Positions 1-7,800 of a stretch of 30,550 nucleotides of DNA are shown piece after piece. Source of the DNA: CAIVPM01 sp964477265 (GTDB lineage Bacteria; Bacteroidota; Bacteroidia; Chitinophagales; Chitinophagaceae); contig CAYZDJ010000028.1 in the NCBI GenBank assembly GCA_964477265.1, forward strand, positions 1 through 30,550. Direction: 5' to 3'. Position numbers and translations under genes: made by a program. The stretch's first letter is position 1, and the number at the start of each line of letters is the position of its first letter. The notes below the pieces were generated by a model. It did not search any database. It was not told the origin of the DNA and worked only from the letters and a program-made list of their open reading frames with translations.

Positions 1-179
1 TAAATGGACCTGGTGAAATGGCTGATGCTGATTTTGGTTATGTGGGCAGTGGTGTGGGCAAAATAACTTTATACAAAAACAAGGATGTTGTTAAGAAAAA
101 CATTGACAGTGAAGTAGCTGTTGATGAGTTGATAAATTTATTGAAAGAAAATAATGCATGGGTGGAAACTTCAGTATAA
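1..179 (+). CDS. ispG: 4-hydroxy-3-methylbut-2-enyl diphosphate synthase, C-terminal end (partial)
   Basis: The window opens inside a gene whose last 58 codons are visible in the frame starting at base 3, ending with TAA at 177-179. The translated tail begins with NGPGEMADADFGYVGSG, the conserved C-terminal NGPGEA-AD-G block of IspG/GcpE. It then runs through KITLYK-x-KDVVKKNI and ends in AWVETSV. IspG is the [4Fe-4S] enzyme that reductively opens the MEcPP ring to HMBPP in the non-mevalonate isoprenoid pathway. The iron-sulphur cysteines and TIM barrel lie upstream of the window. The identification rests on this one motif region only. Confidence 0.8.
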   Translation, partial: NGPGEMADADFGYVGSGVGKITLYKNKDVVKKNIDSEVAVDELINLLKENNAWVETSV

Positions 180-250
180 ACTATTACACAGTAGTTACTT
201 TATTATATTATTGTGATGGCATTTGATTAATAAAAAAAAAATTACTTTAA

Positions 251-1939
251 ATGAATATTGGTATAACTTCAATAAAAAGTCAAATACTTGAAGAGCTATT
301 TGATAAAAAGACTAGTTATGAATTACCTTTTTTTCAACGTGAATATTCTTGGACAAAAAGTGAATGGGGTGAACTATTAGATGATGCTGTTAAAGCTATA
401 GATACGAAAGAAGGACACTTTTTTGGTTTTATGACTTTCAAAAATGAAACAAGTGAAAAAATTTCAATTATAGAAGGTCAACAACGCTTATCAACAACAA
501 CTATATTAATTTCTGTTGTTAGGGATATTTTGTTATTGGAGAATGACTCAATTTATCAAAACATTGATGATGCATATATAAAAGTTGCTGATCCTTTTTC
601 ATCTGATGGTGCCAAATATTATAAGTTAAAACTTGCAGAACTAAACAATGATTTTTTTCATAAATATGTTCAGAAAGTTGAAACACCAACAACTAAAATT
701 GAGAACTTCATAATTGATGAGAAAAAGACAAATCAATCAAATAAATTAGTATTTGGGGCTTACAAATATTTTTATAATGAGTTAAACAAAATAACAAGTC
801 ACAAAGCAAAGTTTGAAAAGTGTCAATATTTAAAGGATTTGATAAGAGCAATACTAAAACAATTTGTAGTTGTCACAACAGAAGTCTCAGATGAAAAATC
901 TGCGTATAATATATTTCAAACACTAAATAATCGAGGATTGGATTTAACTTTAACAGATTTGTTGAAGGTTTATTTATTAAGAACAGCTGGTAAAAAATGG
1001 GATGAAGCGAAGGATAAATGGGATGAAATTCGTGAAAACTTAAATTTTGTAAACTCTAACGCTTTCTTTAGGCATTATTGGCTTTCTACTGAAGGGCTTG
1101 TAAAAGAGCCAGAACTTTTAAAAGAAATCGAAAAGAAAATAAAAACGGAACAATCTGCTTTAAAATTTTTAGATAACTTGAAAGCTGAAAGTGAATGTTA
1201 TGAAGCTCTTTTATTTCCAACAAAAGAGTTTTGGGGTAACAAAGAAATTGTTTCATTAATTGAAGAAATGCAGATACTTTCAAAACAGCCATCTCTTCCA
1301 TTACTATTAGCAGCTGCTAATAAGTTTAAAGATAAAACTGAAATAGAAAAAACTTTGCGTTTGATAATTAATTTTATTTTTCGATATCTAACAATTGCTG
1401 AATGGGAAAATAAAAATCTTGAAAGATTATTCAGTGATATTGCAATTCAAATACGAAAAGATGAAATTAAGAACTCTGAACAAATTCGAGTTAGATTAAA
1501 AAAAGAAGATGTGCCTGATGACCAATTTAAAATTATGCTTGCAACGAAAGAAGTAAAGAAGGCAATAGTAGCAAGATATTTCTTTAGAAAAATTGAAAAA
1601 CATTTAGACCCATTGCAAGAAAAATTTTCAGATCGAATTACTTTAGAACATATTCTGCCAAGAAATCCTGATAAGGAATGGAAAGAATATTTAAAGTTGA
1701 ATAAAATGGAAAAAGATGATTGGGTTCATCGATTAGGAAATATGACTATACTTCTTGGCAAGGTAAATAAAAAAATTCAAAATATTATTTACATAAAAAA
1801 ATTTGAATATTATAAAAACGGTGGTACCTCTTTAAAAATAAATGAACAATTTAAAACTGAAGATTCTTGGACAGGAAATAGTATTGATGATAGGCAACTG
1901 TGGTTGGCAGATTTAGCAAATGAAATATGGATGCTATAG
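251..1939 (+). CDS. DUF262/DUF1524 GmrSD-type restriction-like protein
   Basis: This 562-residue protein has both halves of a GmrSD-family nuclease. The N-terminal DUF262 part (about residues 5-240) has LPFFQREYSW (Q29, R30) and IIEGQQRLSTTTIL (E75-G-Q-Q-R79). The latter is the family's nucleotide-binding DGQQR motif with Glu for Asp. The C-terminal DUF1524 part (about 430-545) has TLEHILP with H467, then HRLGNMTIL and a downstream Asn, the His-Me-finger-like catalytic arrangement. It ends in the usual R-x-LWLADLANEIW. Relatives such as GmrSD and BrxU cleave modified (glucosylated or hydroxymethylated) phage DNA using NTP hydrolysis; that activity is inferred here. It stands alone between ispG and thrA with no methylase or other defence gene, and it is more A/T-rich than its neighbours, which suggests acquisition. 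It appears full length and intact. Confidence 0.85.
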   Translation: MNIGITSIKSQILEELFDKKTSYELPFFQREYSWTKSEWGELLDDAVKAIDTKEGHFFGFMTFKNETSEKISIIEGQQRLSTTTILISVVRDILLLENDSIYQNIDDAYIKVADPFSSDGAKYYKLKLAELNNDFFHKYVQKVETPTTKIENFIIDEKKTNQSNKLVFGAYKYFYNELNKITSHKAKFEKCQYLKDLIRAILKQFVVVTTEVSDEKSAYNIFQTLNNRGLDLTLTDLLKVYLLRTAGKKWDEAKDKWDEIRENLNFVNSNAFFRHYWLSTEGLVKEPELLKEIEKKIKTEQSALKFLDNLKAESECYEALLFPTKEFWGNKEIVSLIEEMQILSKQPSLPLLLAAANKFKDKTEIEKTLRLIINFIFRYLTIAEWENKNLERLFSDIAIQIRKDEIKNSEQIRVRLKKEDVPDDQFKIMLATKEVKKAIVARYFFRKIEKHLDPLQEKFSDRITLEHILPRNPDKEWKEYLKLNKMEKDDWVHRLGNMTILLGKVNKKIQNIIYIKKFEYYKNGGTSLKINEQFKTEDSWTGNSIDDRQLWLADLANEIWML

Positions 1940-1973
1940 AACACATCATAAAAACAGTTACTAAACCTAACAC

Positions 1974-2000
1974 TTGTTAATCTAATTAAACATATATTGC
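1974..2000 (+). promoter_or_regulatory. candidate promoter of the thr leader
   Basis: A TTG (1974-1976) is separated by 16 bases from TATATTGC (1993-2000), one base short of the Bacteroidota -7 consensus TAnnTTTG. It lies 7 bases before the leader-peptide ATG at 2008, so the transcript would begin almost at the leader ORF. Position and context support it more than the sequence match does. Confidence 0.35.
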
Positions 2001-2007
2001 AACCACA

Positions 2008-2076
2008 ATGCAATTAAACAAGTTAATATTAACCACAACAACTACAACCACAACTCGCAACTGCGAGTTATACTAA
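2008..2076 (+). CDS. thrL: threonine leader peptide (22 aa, eight consecutive Thr codons)
   Basis: A short ORF runs ATG (2008) to TAA (2074-2076) and encodes MQLNKLIL, then eight threonines in a row (codons 2032-2055: ACC ACA ACA ACT ACA ACC ACA ACT), then RNCELY. It lies 83 bases upstream of thrA, which makes the first and third enzymes of threonine synthesis. Regulatory leaders of thr operons carry exactly such Thr runs, E. coli thrL being the classic case. The peptide itself would have no function; ribosome stalling on the Thr codons at low charged tRNA-Thr would be the signal. The Thr run meets a hairpin at 2052-2069, as expected if a stalled ribosome must melt it. The ORF and Thr run are read directly; the regulatory role is inferred. 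Confidence 0.8.
   Translation: MQLNKLILTTTTTTTTRNCELY
2052..2069 (+). promoter_or_regulatory. leader hairpin overlapping the Thr codons
   Basis: AACTCGC (2052-2058) pairs perfectly with GCGAGTT (2063-2069) around the loop AACT. The 5' arm begins inside the last two Thr codons of the leader peptide. A ribosome stalled on the run would therefore cover the 5' arm, while one finishing the peptide would also disrupt the 3' arm. This is the position of a pause hairpin in an attenuator. Confidence 0.55.
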
Positions 2077-2103
2077 TTTATATTAACCACTGGGCTTTGC
2101 TGC

Positions 2104-2122
2104 AAAACTTTCAAAAAGTTTT
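2104..2122 (+). terminator. possible attenuator hairpin before thrA
   Basis: AAAACTTT (2104-2111) pairs with AAAGTTTT (2115-2122) around CAA, with the U-run forming part of the 3' arm. The stem is almost all A-U, so it is weak as an intrinsic terminator, and no clear competing antiterminator pairing was found. It is listed because of its place between the Thr leader and thrA. Confidence 0.3.
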
Positions 2123-2159
2123 ATTCAACATTTAACATTTACAATTCAACATTAATACA

Positions 2160-4625
2160 ATGGACGTTCTAAAATTTGGTGGCACATCTGTAGCCAACTC
2201 AACTAATATAAAAAAAGTAGTAGAAATTATTTCGCAATCAAAGTATAGCAATTCAATTGTTGTAGTATCTGCATTAAGTGGTGTTACAGATTTGCTGATA
2301 CAAGCTGCTGTTGATGCTTCTATAAGTAATGGCAAATACATTGAAAGCCTTGTCCACCTTGAGCAAAAGCATATTGATTGTGTTGTTGAACTAATTCCAA
2401 CTAATAACAGTAATGCTTTGCAAATGGTAAATGAAAACTTTACAGAACTTAAAAATATTTGTGAAGGCATTTACAGGTTAGGTGAATTGACAAACAGAAC
2501 AAAAGATAAAGTAGTAAGTTTTGGAGAGTTGCTTTCATCAAAAATTATTTCTGCATATCTTACTTCAATTAATTTTTCTCATCAATGGATTGATAGCAGA
2601 GAAATGATTGTAACTGATAATAATTTTGGAAATGCGCTGGTGAATTTTGAACAAACCAACAGTAAAATAAATTCAAAATTTAACATTCAAAATTCAAAAT
2701 TATTTCTTGCCCCAGGGTTTATTTCATCTACTGAAACTGGCGTTACCACTACATTAGGTCGTGGTGGAAGCGATTACACAGCAGCCATTTTTGCTGGTGC
2801 AGTTAATGCAGGAAATTTAGAAATATGGACTGATGTAAGTGGTATGATGACTGCTGACCCACGTTGGGTTACCAATGCAAAAAATATTCAACATACTTCA
2901 TATAAAGAGGCAATGGAGCTAAGCCACTTTGGTGCAAAAGTTATTTATCCCCCAACTATTCAACCTGCAATGCAAAAGAATATTCCAATCTGGATAAAGA
3001 ATACATTTGAACCAAATGCTTATGGCACAAGAATTACAGCTTCCAATGATATTCCCCCTTTGGAGGATAGGGGGCTTGAAATGATTTCTGGCATTTCCAG
3101 CATCAACCATATTTCTCTTTTAAGTCTTGAAGGAAGTGGAATGGTGGGCATTCCTGGTTTTAGTAAAAGATTGTTTGAAGCATTGGCTTATGAAAAAGTA
3201 AATGTGATATTGATAACGCAAAGCAGCAGCGAACATAGTATTTGTGTTGGTGTAAATACTGTTGATGTTGACAAAGCTAAAAAGGCTGTGGATACTGCAT
3301 TTGATTATGAAATTGCTTCTGGAAAAGTAGAACCATTGATTATAGAAAAAGATTTAAGTATAGTTGCAGTTGTTGGCGATAAAATGAAAAATCATCAAGG
3401 CATTAGTGGTAAAATGTTTAGTGCTTTGGGAAGAAATGGTATTAATATTCGTGCTATTGCACAAGGCAGTAGTGAAAGAAATATTAGTGCTGTTGTGGCT
3501 TACAGCGATGTTAAAAAAGCAGTGAATGTTTTGCACGAAGCTTTCTTTGAATCTTCAAAAAAACAATTGAATATTTTTATTGCTGGTGTTGGAAATGTGG
3601 GCAGCAAATTGGTAAGTCAGTTGCAACAACAGAGTGAATATTTATTAAGCAACTTAAACATTCAAATAAAAATTTGTGGCATTGCTAATAGCAAGCAAAT
3701 GCTTGTAAGTGAAGATGGCATTGACTTGCAGCAATGGCAAGAGAATTTGCAGCAGCAAAATTCTTCTTCAATAAATGATTATGTTGATACAATCATCAAA
3801 CATAATTTACGTAATAGTGTGTTTGTAGATGTGAGTGCAAGCAGTGATGTTGCAAGTGTGTATAGCAGATTGCTTGAAAGAAGTATTGCAGTTGTTGCTT
3901 GCAATAAAATTGCTGCATCAAGTGCTTATAATAATTATGCTCATCTTAAACATTTAAGTAAAGAATATAACGCACCATATTTATTTGAAACCAATGTAGG
4001 TGCAGGTTTACCAGTAATTGACACATTGAATAACTTAATAAAAAGTGGTGATAGAATAAGAAAAATGCAAGCTGTTTTAAGTGGTACTTTGAATTTTGTG
4101 TTTAATAATTATGATGCAACCAAACCATTTGCAGATGTGGTAAAACAAGCACAAAATGAAGGTTATACAGAACCAGACCCACGTTTAGATTTAGGTGGAA
4201 CAGATGTGATGCGTAAGATTATGATTCTTGCTCGTGAAGCTGGTGAAAAAATGGAAATGAGTGAGATTACTAAAGATGATTTTTTGCCACAGGAATGTTA
4301 TACAGGTAGCGTAGATGATTTTTATGCGTCTATGTTAAAGAATGAAGAACAATTTAAGCAATTATATAATGATGCAAATGCAAATGGTTGTAGATTAAAA
4401 TTTGTTGCAACTTATGAGAACACCCCTTTGGGGGGCAGGGGGGCAGTTGGATTGCAACACATCAACCCACAAAACGATTTTTATCATTTGTATGGAAAAG
4501 ATAATTTAGTGTTATTTTATACAGACCGATACCCTGAAAACCCTTTGGTGATAAAGGGTGCAGGTGCTGGTGCAGATGTTACGGCAAGTGGTGTGTTTGC
4601 AGATATTATCAGGTTGGCTAAGTAG
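2160..4625 (+). CDS. thrA: bifunctional aspartokinase / homoserine dehydrogenase
   Basis: This 821-residue fused enzyme catalyses the first step (aspartate to aspartyl phosphate) and the third step (aspartate semialdehyde to homoserine) toward threonine and methionine. The kinase domain starts with KFGGTSV (K5) and includes TTLGRGGSDYTA. Tandem ACT domains around residues 310-460 include VNVILITQSSSEHSI and INIRAIAQGSSERNIS, the feedback-control region. The dehydrogenase Rossmann motif GVGNVG is at 476-481, with NVGAGLPVIDT and GYTEPDPRLDLGGTDV further on. It is collinear with E. coli ThrA. A Thr-rich leader peptide upstream suggests attenuation. The odd part is three stretches made of dispersed repeat DNA in frame, at bases 2670-2702, 3054-3075 and 4423-4444. 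These give the unusual peptides NSKFNIQNSK, PPLEDRGL and TPLGGRGA; all appear to sit in loops. Confidence 0.97.
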   Translation: MDVLKFGGTSVANSTNIKKVVEIISQSKYSNSIVVVSALSGVTDLLIQAAVDASISNGKYIESLVHLEQKHIDCVVELIPTNNSNALQMVNENFTELKNICEGIYRLGELTNRTKDKVVSFGELLSSKIISAYLTSINFSHQWIDSREMIVTDNNFGNALVNFEQTNSKINSKFNIQNSKLFLAPGFISSTETGVTTTLGRGGSDYTAAIFAGAVNAGNLEIWTDVSGMMTADPRWVTNAKNIQHTSYKEAMELSHFGAKVIYPPTIQPAMQKNIPIWIKNTFEPNAYGTRITASNDIPPLEDRGLEMISGISSINHISLLSLEGSGMVGIPGFSKRLFEALAYEKVNVILITQSSSEHSICVGVNTVDVDKAKKAVDTAFDYEIASGKVEPLIIEKDLSIVAVVGDKMKNHQGISGKMFSALGRNGINIRAIAQGSSERNISAVVAYSDVKKAVNVLHEAFFESSKKQLNIFIAGVGNVGSKLVSQLQQQSEYLLSNLNIQIKICGIANSKQMLVSEDGIDLQQWQENLQQQNSSSINDYVDTIIKHNLRNSVFVDVSASSDVASVYSRLLERSIAVVACNKIAASSAYNNYAHLKHLSKEYNAPYLFETNVGAGLPVIDTLNNLIKSGDRIRKMQAVLSGTLNFVFNNYDATKPFADVVKQAQNEGYTEPDPRLDLGGTDVMRKIMILAREAGEKMEMSEITKDDFLPQECYTGSVDDFYASMLKNEEQFKQLYNDANANGCRLKFVATYENTPLGGRGAVGLQHINPQNDFYHLYGKDNLVLFYTDRYPENPLVIKGAGAGADVTASGVFADIIRLAK
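2670..2702 (+). repeat. in-frame (ATTCAAAATT)n-type repeat inside thrA
   Basis: The stretch is built from units of TTCAAAATT with one variant unit (TTTAACATT), encoding NSKFNIQNSKL within the kinase domain. The same unit, less diverged, is in crtI at 16895-16923, and a related string (TTCAACATTTAACATTTAC) precedes the thrA start at about 2124-2143. Confidence 0.65.
3054..3075 (+). repeat. G/C-block palindromic repeat inside thrA, copy 1
   Basis: CCCCCTTTGGAGGATAGGGGG is conspicuously G+C-rich in an A/T-rich gene. It encodes PPLEDRGL at the junction between the kinase and ACT regions. It matches the CCCC-TTT-(A/G)GGG..AGGGG pattern at 4423-4444 and at both ends of the element at 29117-29205. 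Confidence 0.65.
4423..4444 (+). repeat. G/C-block palindromic repeat inside thrA, copy 2
   Basis: CCCCTTTGGGGGGCAGGGGG encodes TPLGGRGA in the homoserine dehydrogenase C-terminal region, between LKFVATYEN and VGLQHINP. It belongs to the same family as 3054-3075 and the paired copies at 29117-29205. Confidence 0.65.
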
Positions 4626-4770
4626 TCAAAGAAATTTGTTTTTTGCTTTGCTCGATTGTTATCCATATAGATTAATGCTGGTTGTTTTATACAAAGTATT
4701 AATGTAACAGTTGTTTTACCGGTCCTGTCAAATACGGACAAAAGCACCGCTATTAATCATAAAACAGGGA

Positions 4771-4807
4771 TAGTAAGATTTTAGGAAATGCTTAACAAAT
4801 CTTACTA
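4771..4807. repeat. inverted repeat in the thrA-adhesin intergenic region
   Basis: TAGTAAGATTT (4771-4781) and AAATCTTACTA (4797-4807) form a perfect 11-bp inverted repeat with a 15-base spacer. No U-tract follows. It lies just before the bidirectional terminator; its role is unknown. Nothing else was seen in 4626-4770. Confidence 0.5.
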
Positions 4808-4820
4808 CAGTATTCAAAAT

Positions 4821-4857
4821 AAAAAAACCTCGAAGTAAAATGCTTCGAGGTTTTTTT
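4821..4857. terminator. bidirectional intrinsic terminator between thrA and the adhesin gene
   Basis: A perfect 15-bp stem, AAAAAAACCTCGAAG (4821-4835) with CTTCGAGGTTTTTTT (4843-4857), encloses a 7-base loop. It has a G/C core and T-runs on both strands, placed between convergent genes. Confidence 0.92.
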
Positions 4858-4897
4858 GGCTTAATCTGCACGATGAGATTAAGGTGTAATATAAATT

Positions 4898-7800
4898 TTA
4901 TTCTACAATTACTTTCTGCGTTTGCTTGCTATTTTCAGTAATAACAGAAACAAGATACATTCCTTTTGCAAGGCTAGAAACATCAATTGTGTTTATACCC
5001 ATGCTTAAAGACTGTTGCTTAATTTGTTTTCCATATAAATCAGTAACAACAATGTTTCCAGCACCAATTAAAGTTTTTACTTTTAAATTAATTAGTGAAT
5101 GTGCAGGATTAGGATAAAGCACAATACTATTAACTGTATTTTGTTGGTTGGTTGTTACTCCTTTGCAAGATGCAACAACATTAGCATTTATTGTTCTTGT
5201 GTTACTGCATCCACCAGCATTGGTAACAGTGTAGCTAACGCTGCCACTACCAGCCGAATTTGAAGTTGTAACTACACCACCACTTGTAATGCTAAATGCT
5301 CCAGCTGCACCCCATGTACCACCTGTTGGATTGCCAACTAAAGTAAATGTTTTGTTATGGCAATATCCACCACTACCACTAATACCTGTAGTGCCTGGTG
5401 CAAATGATATGCTAGGTGTTGATGGTATACTATTTACTGTTACTGCATAATCTGCATAGCTACTGCAACCAGCAGCTGTTGTAGCTGTGTATCTGATGTT
5501 GGCAGTTCCTGTACTTGAACCTGTAACAACGCCACCACTGTTTACAGTAGCCCTGCCTGCAGTACTGCTCCATGCTGCACTGCCACCAGAAGGTGTAGTA
5601 GTTGTGTTGGTTAAAGTGATAGAAGCGTTTACACATACACTTGTAGCACCAGTTGTTGCATTAACTGTAGGTAAAGGATTGTTTACAGCAGTTGCTGCTG
5701 CAGATTGAACTGACCAACAACCAGCACCATTTTGTGCAGCTAAAGTATAATCTCCACTAGCAGTTGCAGTAATGCAAGCTGATGTAGAAAACGCTACCCC
5801 ATCTTTATACCATTGATAGTTGCTATATCCCCAAACTAACGGACACATTTGAACTGAACTTCCATCGCAAAAACTTAAACTACTTTTTGGATTGATTGTA
5901 GGTACTGAGGCACCAGTAAATACTGTAAAATAAAAACTTGCACTTGTGCTGCAAGTACCATTGCTAACAGTATAGCTTATAGTTGTGTTGCCTGCACTTA
6001 AAGCACTAACTACGCCACCAGAAGTAATGGTAGCAACTGATGTATTGCTGCTGCTCCATGTGCCACCAGCAGTTGTATTTGATAATGTTGTTGTGTTGCC
6101 TGCACATACACTTGTTGCACCAGTAATTGCATTAACAGTTGGTGCTGCATTTACAGTTATAGTAATACCAGTGCTTGACGTGCTTCCACAAGCTGTAACA
6201 GCAACTGTGTAAACACCACTTGCAGTAACGCTGTATGTTTGATTGGTTGCACCACTAATTGCAACACTGTCTTTGTACCATTGGTTACCTGTTGCAGAAC
6301 TGCTTGTTAAGGTAACGCTGCCACCACTGCAAAATGTAGTTGCACCACCAGCACTAATGGTTGGTGTTGCAGGTGGAGTACCTGTTGTTGTTACTACAGC
6401 ACTTGACTGTGCAGACCAGCAGCCAATGCTATTTGAACCTGATAAGGTATATGAACCTGCACTTGTTATATTAATACAAGCTGATGTAGAATAAGATACT
6501 CCATCTTTGTACCATTGGTAATTGCTATAGCCCCAAACCTGTGGGCATAATTGCAATGTTGAATTGCTACATAAAGTAGTAGAGCCTCTTACATCAACCA
6601 CAGGTGTAGTATTGGCAACAATATTTAAAGATTTTGTGGCACTACCAGTGCATGCACCACTTACTACAGAATAAGAAATAGTAACGCTGCCAGCACCTAA
6701 TGTATGTACAACACCATTTGCATCAATAGTTGCAATAGTTGTATCACTACTGCTCCATGTACCACCAGCAGTTGTATCTACTAATGTTGTGCTATCGCCA
6801 AGGCAAATATTTGTTGCACCGGTAATTGCTGTAACGTTAATACTTGTAATAACATTTACAGTTATACCTATACTTGATGTACTGCCACAAGTTGTAACTG
6901 CAACTGTATAAATGCCACTAGCAGTGGCATTGTATGTTTGGTTTGTTGCACCACCAATTGCAATGCTGTCCTTGTACCATTGATTGCCTGTTGCAGCACT
7001 GCTTGTTAATGTAACGTTGCCACCACTGCAAAACGTTGTTGTGCTTCCTGCACTTATTGTTGGTGTTGCAGGTAATGTGCCTGATATGATTGCAACTGCA
7101 CTTGATAAAGAAGTTGTGCAACCATTATTGTTTGATGCCTGTAAAGTATAGGAACCAGTATCACTAAGAGCTAATGTAATGCATGAATTGGTTGAATAAG
7201 CTACGGCATCTTTGTACCATTGGTATGATGAATATCCCCAGCTTGATGGGCAAAGTTGTGTTGTTGCACTACCGCAAAGCGTGGTTGAGCCACTAACGTT
7301 TATTGAAGGTGCTGTGGTTGATATAACTGAAAAGTATTTAGTAACTGAAGCTGAACAAGTACCGTTAGAAACTGTGTAAGTTATTGTTGTGCTTCCTGCA
7401 CTTAATGAATGTACAACACCGTTACTATCAATTGTTGCAACAGCTGTATTGCTGCTACTCCACGTTCCTCCAGCAGTTGTATCAGTTAATGTTGTGCTAT
7501 CGCCCAGACATAAAGAATTTGCACCTGTAATTGCACCAATGTTTGGGGCAGTTGTAACAGTTACATTTACGCCAATACTTTCGCTGCTTGTGCCACCACA
7601 ATTGCTTGTAGTAACAGTATAAACACCAGTTGCAGTTGCATTATAATTTTGATAAACAGCACCACTGATAGCAATACCATCAAGGTACCATTGATGGTTG
7701 CTAGTTGCACTACTTGTTAATGTAACACTATTACCGGCACAAAAAGTAGTTGCACTACCAGCAGTAACAGTAGGTGCAGAAGGAGCCATACCACTTCCTG

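Noticed and set aside
251..1939. Start of a multi-gene phage-defence island
   Set aside because: Only one defence-type gene is present; the neighbours on both sides are biosynthetic genes.
5487..7622. Several plus-strand ORFs of 70-80 codons opposite the adhesin gene
   Set aside because: They recur at the same phase in each repeat unit and are antisense images of the Thr/Ala/Val-rich modules, with no start signals or family features.
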